12,928 nt of DNA, taken from Alphaproteobacteria bacterium. GTDB taxonomy: Bacteria > Myxococcota_A > UBA796 > GCA-2862545. Below the pieces are notes generated by a model. It had not been told where the DNA came from and did not search any database. It was given only the letters and a program-made list of their open reading frames with translations. Positions 1-7,568 of this stretch are shown here, one piece after another (within the stretch, counting starts at the first letter, position 1; the number at the start of each line of letters is the position of its first letter). Location: positions 1 to 12,928 of the forward strand of contig JACKEQ010000073.1 of NCBI GenBank assembly GCA_020632885.1, in the 5' to 3' direction. Made by a program: the position numbers and the translations under genes.

Positions 1-115
1 TCTGTGCGAGCAGAGCGCCGACGGTGAGCGCACCGTGAGCTGCTTCGTGGCCGCGCTCAGGAAGGCCGGCGGCTGGCAGGGCGCCATCGCCGCCTGCGAC
101 GAGCGCGCGCGGTAG
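1..115 (+). CDS. C-terminal end of an unrecognised protein (partial)
   Basis: An open frame enters from the left edge (first full codon at base 2) and ends at a TAG at 113-115, leaving 37 visible residues. The piece contains three cysteines (residues 2, 14 and 32 of the fragment) and ends in a charged DERAR tail. Codon use is GC-rich like its neighbours, so it is plausibly real coding sequence. It converges on orn with only 13 bases between the two stop codons, and I see no hairpin-plus-T-run terminator there. The fragment is too short for family assignment. The even spacing of cysteines could fit a secreted or lipoprotein repeat protein, but that is a guess. Confidence 0.5.
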   Translation, partial: LCEQSADGERTVSCFVAALRKAGGWQGAIAACDERAR

Positions 116-128
116 GTGAGGCCCGGAA

Positions 129-683
129 CTAGGCGGGCGGGATCGGCTTGAACATCGATTTTCGGTAGTGCGCGAGCTCGCGCACCGACTCCCGCACATC
201 CGACAGCGCGGTGTGGTCGCTGTTCCCCTTGTTGAAGAGCACCTCGCTCCCGTACCAGCGGCGCCCCACCTCCTTGAGGGTCGACACGTCCACCATGCGG
301 TAGTGCAGGTAGCCGTTCACCACCGGGAAGTATCGGGTGAGGAAGCGGCGGTCCTGGTGGATGGAGTTGCCGCACAGCACCCCCTCACCGGGGCGGGTCC
401 AGCGCGCGAGGAGCGCCATCATCTTGCGCTCGGCGTCGAGGGTGCTGCCATCTGCGGCGCGCACCTTGGCCAGCAGGCCGTTGTCGGTGTGCATCTTGCG
501 GACGATGGGCTCCATCTTCTCGAGCTCGGACTCGGGCTGCCAGATGACCGCCTCCATGTAGTCGAGCTCCTCGAGGTCGGCGTTGGTGATGAGCATGGCG
601 ACCTCGATGGGGACGCACCGCTCGGGGTCCAGCCCCGTCATCTCCATGTCGAGCCAGACCAGCAAGTCCTTCGCTTCAGGCAT
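129..683 (-). CDS. orn: Oligoribonuclease (DEDDh 3'-5' exoribonuclease)
   Basis: Cytoplasmic 3'-5' exoribonuclease that degrades RNA dinucleotides and very short oligoribonucleotides, including the pGpG produced when c-di-GMP is hydrolysed. At 184 residues it matches the usual length (about 180). All DEDDh catalytic positions are present: D12 and E14 in WLDMEMTGLDP, D111 in the NSIHQDRRF block, and H157 and D162 in SDHTALSDVRES. The ATG at 681-683 places these at nearly the same residue numbers as the E. coli enzyme, which supports the start; only a weak GGA lies upstream. It is the last gene of a minus-strand run, 46 bases after the OmpA-family gene, so it may be co-transcribed with envelope genes to which it has no evident functional link. 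Identification is secure from motifs and length. Confidence 0.96.
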   Translation of the reverse strand: MPEAKDLLVWLDMEMTGLDPERCVPIEVAMLITNADLEELDYMEAVIWQPESELEKMEPIVRKMHTDNGLLAKVRAADGSTLDAERKMMALLARWTRPGEGVLCGNSIHQDRRFLTRYFPVVNGYLHYRMVDVSTLKEVGRRWYGSEVLFNKGNSDHTALSDVRESVRELAHYRKSMFKPIPPA

Positions 684-729
684 ATCGGTCCGGATAGCAC
701 GGACGGGCGGGTCGAGCCACCGCTGGAGC

Positions 730-1949
<1,220 letters not shown>

Positions 1950-1953
<4 letters not shown>

Positions 1954-2507
1954 TGCTCACCCCCGTCGCCATCAGGGAGATCGCCCTCAGGCAGATCCCC
2001 AGGCGGCGGCTCGACCGGCTCGTCGAGGCCGTTCTTGGGGGGCGGCGCCGCGGCCGGGGGCGGATCCGCGGGCTCCTGGGGGCCCCGCTTCACCGGCACC
2101 ACCGCGGGGTGGCCCTTCGCGCCGCCCGCCGCCGGCTCCTCGTCCGCCGGAACCAGGCCGCGATCCGGCCCGGGCAGGCACTTCTTCTCGGTGGCCCGGG
2201 TCGGCCGGGTGGCCCCGAGCGCGTCACGGGTGGCCGACTCCGCCCGCCACCGCGCCACGCGGGCGCAGTCGAGCGACTTCTGGGCGTAGTCCACCGAGAC
2301 CTCGAAGTCCGAGTAGGACTGCTCCTCGCGGGCCTTGTGGAGGTACTGGTCCGCCGCCGTGTACTCGAAGGGCGCAAGGTTCTCGGCCTTGGCGGCGCGG
2401 GCCGCCGCCAGCTCGGCCTGGGCGTCCACGATCAAGGACGTGGAGCGGATCGGCCCACACGCGGCCAGCAGGGGCACCAGGCCCACCCCGAGGACAGCAC
2501 GGCGCAC
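1950..2507 (-). CDS. DUF4398-domain lipoprotein with proline-rich tail
   Basis: Probable outer-membrane lipoprotein of 185 residues. From the GTG at 2505-2507 the protein begins MRRAVLGVG with a lipobox LLAAC (C17), a textbook short lipoprotein signal; a TTG at 2541-2543 would add 12 residues ahead of it and is less attractive. Neither start has a strong ribosome site. Residues about 22-85 fit DUF4398, a helical-hairpin domain: ARAAKAENLAPFEYTAADQYL, then a second helix ending YAQKSLDCA. From about residue 105 the chain is low-complexity, with proline, glycine and acidic residues and PEGDLPDGD near the end, probably a disordered linker in the periplasm. It overlaps the OmpA/TSP3 gene by four bases. 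DUF4398 has no defined biochemical role; a structural part in the envelope is inferred from its partner. Confidence 0.85.
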
Positions 2508-2557
2508 GGATCTGGAGGTAGCACCTGGCAGGAAGGCCGGCAAGTTACCGGGCGGGC

Positions 2558-3022
2558 CTATCGCTCGTGGCAGAGGATGCAGGAGCCCGCCACCGCGCCC
2601 GCCATGTAGTAGCTCGGCGGCTTGCCGCGCGCGGTGTCGAGCGCCGCCTTCACGTCCGCGTCGAAGTCCGCGATGCGGTCCTTGAGGACGGGGTGGTTCG
2701 TCATGGCCGGGTTCGGCACCAGGCGATCGGTGATCGAGGACAGCTCGGCGAGCAGCGCGACCGCCTGGGCCCCCTCGGTGTCATCGAGGTTGTTCCCGTC
2801 GCGCATCAGGCGATCGAGCTTGTAGACCGCCTTCGCCATCGCGTGCATGTCATCGTTCACCGGCGCGGTGTCCTCGAACCGGAAGGACGGCACGTAGACC
2901 TTCTCGACCTGCACCGAGGTCGAGCCCCCGGTGGTACTGCACGCGGCGAACCCGGCGCCGAGCGCGAACAGGAGGGTGAGCCGGTTGTGCGGGGCGGCCA
3001 TGGCAGGGGAGCCTGCATTCAT
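2558..3022 (-). CDS. Lipoprotein with C-terminal CxxCH haem-binding motif (cytochrome c'-like)
   Basis: A 154-residue putative haem lipoprotein. The N-terminus is a signal peptide ending GFAAC (C28), so lipidation is likely. The protein ends SCILCHER: C148, C151 and H152 form a c-type haem attachment motif only two residues from the C-terminus. That position, together with a predominantly helical body, resembles class II cytochromes (cytochrome c' and relatives), which bind haem near the C-terminus of a four-helix bundle. M59 or M62 could be an axial ligand, but this cannot be judged here. The frame remains open upstream to 3340, but that part overlaps the next gene and lacks a signal sequence; ATG at 3022 or ATG at 3001 (21 bases shorter) are both reasonable starts. 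It lies 50 bases upstream of the DUF4398 gene. A single CxxCH can occur by chance, so haem binding is likely but unproven. Confidence 0.78.
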   Translation of the reverse strand: MNAGSPAMAAPHNRLTLLFALGAGFAACSTTGGSTSVQVEKVYVPSFRFEDTAPVNDDMHAMAKAVYKLDRLMRDGNNLDDTEGAQAVALLAELSSITDRLVPNPAMTNHPVLKDRIADFDADVKAALDTARGKPPSYYMAGAVAGSCILCHER

Positions 3023-3096
3023 GGTGCCAGCGGGTTTGCCTCGCCCACACCGACCACCGTCACCGGGGCGGAACACCACCCCGGCAGGGGTCACGA

Positions 3097-3777
3097 TCAG
3101 CGGTACACCACCGCCGCCGTGAGGTCGCTCAGGGCGCCGTCCGGCCCCACGCGCTTCACCGCGACGGGCCCGACGTACTCGAGCAGGCGCCGCGAGGCCC
3201 GCTCGAAGGTGTAGGTCATGTCGGGGACGAAGGCCCGCACCACGAACGAGGTGGAGCGCATCTTCACCACCAGGCGCTCGGCGGTGCTGCGCGCCTCGTC
3301 CGGCACCATCTCGAAGCCAAAGGTGCTCCGCCTGGACCACGCCGCGATCTTCAAGGGCACCGGCTCGCCTCGGAGCAGCCGGGGCCAGGCGTCATCGGAC
3401 TGCAGGTATGCGGTGAGGCCGGGCCCCACCATCACCACTCCCATCACGTCCTCTTCCGTACGCTCGACCTCGCCCGACCTCTCACGCACCTCGAAGATTA
3501 CCTTGCCCGGCTCGATGGTGATGTCCGCCCGCAAGTCGACTTGCGGATGCTTCACCACCACCTTCGTCGGGCGGTGATCGTAGATCTCGGACTCCAGGGT
3601 CAGCACCTCCACGCCCTTCAGGTCGCGGTAGATGCTCTTCCACGTCTCTCGCCCGCCCTCCCCCGGCGTATGGATCTTCTCGAGCGTGAAGAGGGTCTTG
3701 CCGCCCGCCTTGACGTCGGCGCGGATGACGCCGGGGTCGGCGAGAGCGAGGACCAGCAGGGCGGAGGCGAGCGCCAC
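3097..3777 (-). CDS. Secreted protein of unknown function
   Basis: I do not recognise a family with confidence. It has 226 residues. The start must be the GTG at 3775-3777, because an in-frame TGA lies only four codons upstream; a GAGG stretch almost abuts it. The first 20 residues (MALASALLVLALADPGVIRA) are hydrophobic and look like a weak signal peptide with a short positive region missing, so export is probable rather than certain. The mature part alternates charged and beta-branched residues (LTLESEIYDHRPTKVVV, TSFVVRAFVPDMTYTFE), suggesting a mostly beta fold, and ends AAVVYR. It contains no cysteine pair and no evident catalytic motif. The layout is reminiscent of DUF3108-like or lipid-carrier beta proteins, but this is only an impression. 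It is the first gene of the minus-strand envelope run, 74 bases ahead of the haem lipoprotein. Confidence 0.72.
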   Translation of the reverse strand: MALASALLVLALADPGVIRADVKAGGKTLFTLEKIHTPGEGGRETWKSIYRDLKGVEVLTLESEIYDHRPTKVVVKHPQVDLRADITIEPGKVIFEVRERSGEVERTEEDVMGVVMVGPGLTAYLQSDDAWPRLLRGEPVPLKIAAWSRRSTFGFEMVPDEARSTAERLVVKMRSTSFVVRAFVPDMTYTFERASRRLLEYVGPVAVKRVGPDGALSDLTAAVVYR

Positions 3778-3813
3778 CCCTCTATTTCATCGGTGATGCA
3801 GCGCGTCGTCCAG

Positions 3814-3865
3814 GGCCGAGTTGGCCGATGCTCCGTCCAACTTCGGCCGCGAGCGGTGCGCGGCC
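3814..3865. promoter_or_regulatory. Overlapping inverted repeats (mutually exclusive hairpins)
   Basis: GGCCGAGTTGG (3814-3824) pairs with CCAACTTCGGCC (3837-3848): 11 base pairs with one bulged T and a 12-base loop. GGCCGC (3845-3850) can instead pair with GCGGCC (3860-3865) around a nine-base loop. The two stems share 3845-3848, so they cannot form together in one RNA. The larger stem lies about 37 bases upstream of the GTG of the minus-strand secreted-protein gene and on the far side of the glycosyltransferase gene. It could be an operator dyad or a 5'-leader structure for either gene. High GC raises the chance of accidental stems. Confidence 0.35.
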
Positions 3866-3884
3866 TCGCGCGGTGGAATTTCAC

Positions 3885-3905
3885 GGAGACCCCTTCGGGG
3901 CCTCC
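3885..3905 (+). promoter_or_regulatory. UUCG-tetraloop hairpin in divergent intergenic region
   Basis: GGAG-AC-CCC-TTCG-GGG-C-CTCC can fold into a stem of 3+4 base pairs with a small internal loop, capped by a C(UUCG)G-type tetraloop, which is exceptionally stable in RNA when read on this strand. No T-run follows, so it is not a standard intrinsic terminator. It is immediately followed by TATAAC (3906-3911), which resembles a -10 element but lacks a convincing -35 at the right distance. It lies 87 bases before the glycosyltransferase ATG and may be part of its leader. Confidence 0.3.
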
Positions 3906-3924
3906 TATAACCCTCGCTGCGAAT

Positions 3925-3944
3925 CGGCCCGGCCTGCCGGGCCG
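3925..3944. promoter_or_regulatory. Perfect 9-bp inverted repeat upstream of glycosyltransferase gene
   Basis: CGGCCCGGC (3925-3933) and GCCGGGCCG (3936-3944) form a perfect dyad separated by CT. It lies 48 bases before the glycosyltransferase ATG, where a repressor operator or a leader hairpin would be expected. There is no T-run on either side, so termination is unlikely. Confidence 0.35.
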
Positions 3945-3992
3945 CGCTCGCTCATGGAATATTCCCGTGGTTCTCCCGCTTCTACTGTTGCC

Positions 3993-5192
3993 ATGTGGGA
4001 CCTCTCGAGCACGCTCACCGTGCTGGGGACCCTCGGGCTGGCCGAAGCGCTGCGCGCGCACCTGTCACTCGAGCGCGCGCTGGTGCGAGGTGACCTGCCC
4101 CCGCGGCCCGAAGCGCGCGCAAACCTCCCGCCCATCACCGTGATCCGCCCGGTCAAGGGGGTGGACACCGACCTCGCCGCGAACCTGGGCGCGGCCTTCG
4201 CCCACGCCTACCCGGGCGAGGTGGAGACGCTGTTCGTCCTCGATGACGAGCAAGACCCCGCCTTCCCGTTCGTCGAGGCCGCGGTCCACCGCGGCTGGCG
4301 CCACGGCCAGGACGTGCGGCTCCTCTTCGCCGGCGAGCCCCACGGGATGACCGGCAAGCTCCACGCCATGGAGGTCGGCCTCGCCGAGGCCAAGCACGAC
4401 CTCATCGCGTTCGCCGACAGCGACACCCGGGCCCCGCCCGGCCTGCTGGAGCAGCTGGTGCGGCCGCTCCTCGAGGAGCCCAAGGTGGGCGCCACCTTCG
4501 CGCCGGTGGTGGTGCGCCCGGGCGAGGGCGAACCCACCTCGGCCGACGTCGCCTACGCGCTGATGCTGAACGGCCTGTACACCCCCGAGGCCTGGGCCCA
4601 GGCCGATACGCAAGGCAACCTGCGCTTCATCATGGGCCAGTTCATGGCCTTCCGGCGCGAGACGCTCGACGTCATCGGCCTCCGGGGCACCGAGGGCGAG
4701 CTCGTCGACGACATGAGCATCGGCCTCAGGCTGAGCGAGGCGGGGTTCGAGAACCGGATGATCCACACCCACCTCCCCATCATCGAGCGCGGGCTCACCT
4801 GGCCCGGGTTCATGAAGGTCTACGAGCGGTGGATCATGTTCTCGCGCCGAGGCATCCCAGCGGACTTCAAGTGGCCCCAGATCTGGCGCGTCCTGCTCTT
4901 CTTCGCCCAGCTCCTCCTCGCCGCGACCGGCGCCGCCCTCGGCGCACCGCTCGCCGCGCTCCTCGGCCTCGCGGGCGCGGTGGGCACCGGGCTCAGCATC
5001 AACGCGCTGCACGAGGCCGCGGGCGGCGCCCCGGTGGGCTGGCGCCACGCGTGGGTGGTCTTCGCGGTGCTCCTCGTGTCGCCGTACATCTTCCTCGAGG
5101 TGATGCGCGACCGGCAGCTGGACTGGCGCGGGCGGGTCTATGACCTGGACTCCCAGGCCCGCCTCGCCGCGCCCACCCTCGGCCACCGCTGA
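3993..5192 (+). CDS. GT21-type membrane glycosyltransferase (ceramide glucosyltransferase/HpnI-like)
   Basis: GT2-fold enzyme of 399 residues expected to transfer a sugar from a nucleotide-sugar to a lipid acceptor at the inner membrane. From the ATG at 3993 there is an N-terminal membrane segment (residues about 5-23). The catalytic region follows with IRPVKG (51-56), D84-D85 in VLDDEQDPA, the DxD in ADSDT (142-144), the acidic pair D239-D240 in LVDDMSIG, and YERW (277-280), the RW signature of the GT21 family. Two or three membrane segments (about 300-335 and 352-371) and the terminal WRGRVYDLD are also typical of ceramide glucosyltransferase and of the hopanoid GlcNAc-transferase HpnI. An in-frame ATG at 3954 would add 13 residues; neither start has a clear ribosome site. 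No hopanoid or sphingolipid gene is adjacent, so the acceptor lipid is unknown. Confidence 0.88.
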   Translation: MWDLSSTLTVLGTLGLAEALRAHLSLERALVRGDLPPRPEARANLPPITVIRPVKGVDTDLAANLGAAFAHAYPGEVETLFVLDDEQDPAFPFVEAAVHRGWRHGQDVRLLFAGEPHGMTGKLHAMEVGLAEAKHDLIAFADSDTRAPPGLLEQLVRPLLEEPKVGATFAPVVVRPGEGEPTSADVAYALMLNGLYTPEAWAQADTQGNLRFIMGQFMAFRRETLDVIGLRGTEGELVDDMSIGLRLSEAGFENRMIHTHLPIIERGLTWPGFMKVYERWIMFSRRGIPADFKWPQIWRVLLFFAQLLLAATGAALGAPLAALLGLAGAVGTGLSINALHEAAGGAPVGWRHAWVVFAVLLVSPYIFLEVMRDRQLDWRGRVYDLDSQARLAAPTLGHR

Positions 5193-5233
5193 GCGATCAC
5201 GGAGCCTCCGGCTCGCCCGCGCGCGTACGCCCA

Positions 5234-5335
5234 CCGGCAGTCGAGGCAGTGGCAGAGGCCGACCCGATCGGATCGGCCGGTGGCGACCAGCCGCACGTCG
5301 CCGCAGAGGCATCCACCGGTGTATGAGTCGCTCAC
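5234..5335 (-). pseudogene. Remnant of a GFA/CENP-V family zinc protein (N-terminal part only)
   Basis: On the minus strand the frame starting at GTG 5333-5335 encodes a typical GFA (glutathione-dependent formaldehyde-activating enzyme-like) N-terminus: YTGGCLCGDVRLVATG, then RVGLCHCLDCR. The CxC and CHCxxC cysteines are the family's zinc ligands. An AGGAG ribosome site lies ten bases upstream (5346-5350). After the DCR the similarity stops within a few residues: the expected remaining 80-100 residues, including the other structural zinc cysteines, are absent. The frame instead runs antisense into the 3' end of the glycosyltransferase gene (in-frame stop at 5138). I read this as a gene truncated at its 3' end by deletion, leaving about a quarter of the protein. 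A short functional zinc peptide is possible but unlikely. Confidence 0.72.
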
Positions 5336-5428
5336 GTGGAGGAGTCTCCTGGAGGCGCGCACCGAGGGCAATGGCCTTCCGCCACGCCAGACCTTGCGCA
5401 CGGGCCCGAGTTGGGTCACCTACCCAGC

Positions 5429-6028
5429 GTGGCGGACTCGGTCTCGAAGGTCTTCACCGACATCTACGCCGACGGGGTGTGGGGGACGGGCTCCGGGCCC
5501 GGCTCTGCGTCCCACGAGACCATCGCCTACCGCGCCTTCCTGCAGGGCTTCCTGCAGTGGAACGGCGTCAGACGCGTCGTGGACGTGGGCTGCGGGGATT
5601 GGCAGTTCTCCCGCTTCATCGACTGGTCCGGCGTCGACTACACCGGGGTCGACGTGGTCGCGCCGGTGATCGAGGCGAACCGCGCGCGCTTCGGGAGCGG
5701 GTACGTCCGGTTCGAGCTCACCGATGGCCGCTTCGAGAAGCTCCCCGACGCCGACCTCCTCATCGCGAAGGATGTCTTGCAGCACCTCGACACCCGGCGC
5801 ATCCAGTGGTTCCTCGCCGCGGCCGAGCGTTACCCGCTGGTGCTGGTGACGAACACCGCGGAGCCGATCGGGCGCACCAACGCGGTGATCAAGAACGGTG
5901 AGTTCCGCCCGGTCGACCTGCGGGCCAAGCCCTTCCGCGTCGACACCACCGTGGTGTTCGTGTTCTGGGGCACCGCGGGCCGACAGGAGGTCCACCTGAT
6001 CGACAACCGGGGCCGAGGCCGACCATAG
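5429..6028 (+). CDS. Class I SAM-dependent methyltransferase
   Basis: Cytoplasmic Rossmann-fold methyltransferase of 199 residues; substrate unknown. Motif I is VVDVGCGDWQF (50-60), followed by an acidic end of strand 2 in YTGVDVV (71-77) and a post-motif block LLIAKDVLQHL (110-120). The N-terminal WGTGSGPGS (18-26) is characteristic of a group of short methyltransferases in which a glycine/serine loop precedes motif I. I chose the GTG at 5429, which gives MADSVSKVFTDIYA, as in that group. The frame is open from an earlier GTG at 5336, but the extra 31 residues are antisense to the GFA remnant and have no domain character. Neither GTG has a good ribosome site. It converges on the Tim44/zinc-ribbon gene with only seven bases between stop codons. 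Confidence 0.85.
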   Translation: MADSVSKVFTDIYADGVWGTGSGPGSASHETIAYRAFLQGFLQWNGVRRVVDVGCGDWQFSRFIDWSGVDYTGVDVVAPVIEANRARFGSGYVRFELTDGRFEKLPDADLLIAKDVLQHLDTRRIQWFLAAAERYPLVLVTNTAEPIGRTNAVIKNGEFRPVDLRAKPFRVDTTVVFVFWGTAGRQEVHLIDNRGRGRP

Positions 6029-6035
6029 CCCGGGG

Positions 6036-7568
6036 TCAGCCGGCGTAGGCCTCGTCCTGCTCGATGCGCGACAGGACCCAGTCGAACTCGCCGCTGATGA
6101 TGCGCGACTCGCAGTGCTTGCACTCGCCGGCCATGTTGACGTCGAGCGCCGCGCCGCAGTTCGGGCAGTTCGACCGGTCCAGCGCCGGGCGGTCGACGCC
6201 CGCGCTCCGGATCAGGGTCCAGTACTCGCTGAAGGGGCGTTCCTGGCGGTTGCTGCCCGAGACAAGGCGCCGGTCCGCGCTCGCGACGGTGTAGTCGAGG
6301 CCGGTCGCGAAGACCCGGAAGGTGAGCGCCTCGTACCAGCGATCCTGCATCACCGCGACGACCTCGAGCCGCACGACGCGCGCGTTCTCGGTGACGTTGA
6401 TCAGCCCGGCCCGGCGGTAGGCGTCCATCCAGTAGACCTGCGACTGGAACAGCGGGTCGCTCGTGAAGGGGCGGGCGCGCCGCCAGTCCTGGGCCGTCCA
6501 CCCCACGTTGAGCTCGCGGTGGATGAGGTGGAGGCGGCGCTCCACCGCGGCCAGATCGAAGGACGGGTTGCGGGCTTGGAGCGCCTCGAGGTCGCGCCTC
6601 AGCGTGGGCGAGGAGATGGTGCGGAGCGTAGTGCCCTGCTCCGGTGCGTGGTGCCCCAGGCCCGGCCCCCGCGGCTCCTTCCGCACGGTCTGGATCTCGA
6701 CCACCGACCACTCGAAGCGCCCCTCGTCGACCTTCTGCCCGCAGTAGCCGCAGACGCCGTTCGTGTAGCCCGCCGCGGCGCCGCAGCTCGGGCAGTTGAA
6801 CGCGGCCACCGCCTCGGGCGAGCGGGTGCGCGCCTGGGCGTCGCGCCGGAGGCGCCAGTGCTCCACCACCCAGAAGGTCCGGGTGGTGCCGTCCCGTAGG
6901 ACCTCGGTGTAGTTGGCGTCGAAGCTCACCCACACCTGGTGCGCCGGGACGTAGGTGGTAGGCCCGGCGTAGCGCTTGAACTCGAGCGCGCCGACGACCA
7001 CCGCCTCTACGCGGGCCACCGGGCCGCGATGCTGCTCGATGGCGCGCTGGAGCGCGGGCGCGAGGTAGGGGGCGATGCCGCTCGTGTCGCCCCGCCCCCT
7101 CGCGTCTTGCACGCGAGCGTAGAGGCCCTGGAGGAAGTCCTCGAACGAGATCACCGAGAAGTCCGGGTCGGTGGCGCGGATCTTCTGGAGGTCACGCCGG
7201 GCCGAGGGCGGCAGCGGCCGCGCCGTCGACCAGACCTCGGGCTCCGGCTCGGGCTCGAGGACCTGCCCCCGGAAGTACCGCCGTGTCTTGCTGTTCGCCA
7301 TCACGAACAGGCAGAGGCCGAGGACGAGGAAGAGGAGGACCGGGCTGTCGCCACCGCCGCCGCCCGACCCGCCGCTGCTGCCGCCACCGCTGCTCGACCA
7401 GCCGCCGCCGCCCGAGGAGCGGCTCCCCGACGACGAGCTCCCACCGCTCGAGCGCGAGCCGCCGGAGTAGCTCTGGCCGCCGCCCGGGCGCGCAGAGGCC
7501 TCGTGCGACCCGAGCAGGAGCGCAAGTCCGCCGGCACAGAGCAGCCCCAACAACCACGCCCGGCTCAT
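6036..7568 (-). CDS. Membrane protein with two Tim44-like/zinc-ribbon units
   Basis: A 510-residue protein. Residues 1-27 form a signal peptide (cleavage likely after ASA), 28-74 a Gly/Ser-rich low-complexity stretch, and 76-91 a membrane helix followed by KTRR, which by the positive-inside rule puts the remainder in the cytoplasm. Two similar units follow. Each has a Tim44-like (NTF2-like fold) region (about 122-250 and 320-460) and a four-cysteine zinc ribbon (C259, C262, C273, C276 and C468, C471, C483, C486), capped by a matching G-x-F-[ED]-W segment (GRFEWSVVEIQ, GEFDWVLSRIE). Tim44-like bacterial proteins are uncharacterised in general. The ATG at 7566-7568 overlaps the stop of the TPM gene by four bases (ATGA), with GAGG seven bases upstream, so the two are translationally coupled. 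A shared function in the inner membrane is inferred. Confidence 0.82.
   Translation of the reverse strand: MSRAWLLGLLCAGGLALLLGSHEASARPGGGQSYSGGSRSSGGSSSSGSRSSGGGGWSSSGGGSSGGSGGGGGDSPVLLFLVLGLCLFVMANSKTRRYFRGQVLEPEPEPEVWSTARPLPPSARRDLQKIRATDPDFSVISFEDFLQGLYARVQDARGRGDTSGIAPYLAPALQRAIEQHRGPVARVEAVVVGALEFKRYAGPTTYVPAHQVWVSFDANYTEVLRDGTTRTFWVVEHWRLRRDAQARTRSPEAVAAFNCPSCGAAAGYTNGVCGYCGQKVDEGRFEWSVVEIQTVRKEPRGPGLGHHAPEQGTTLRTISSPTLRRDLEALQARNPSFDLAAVERRLHLIHRELNVGWTAQDWRRARPFTSDPLFQSQVYWMDAYRRAGLINVTENARVVRLEVVAVMQDRWYEALTFRVFATGLDYTVASADRRLVSGSNRQERPFSEYWTLIRSAGVDRPALDRSNCPNCGAALDVNMAGECKHCESRIISGEFDWVLSRIEQDEAYAG

Noticed and set aside
3023..3340. N-terminal extension of the CxxCH lipoprotein frame to 3340
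   Set aside because: It would overlap the upstream gene by about 240 bases and bury the lipoprotein signal sequence deep inside the protein.
3885..3905. Intrinsic terminator
   Set aside because: The hairpin is stable but is followed by TATAAC, not a T-run, and no plus-strand gene ends just upstream of it.
3828..3992. N-terminal extension of the glycosyltransferase frame back to 3828
   Set aside because: The added 55 residues are Arg/Pro/Ala-rich, cross the hairpins at 3845-3944 and precede the membrane helix that normally begins this family.
4065..5312. 415-codon minus-strand frame opposite the glycosyltransferase gene
   Set aside because: The plus strand carries complete GT21 motifs. This frame is a compositional shadow of His/Arg/Glu-rich sequence.
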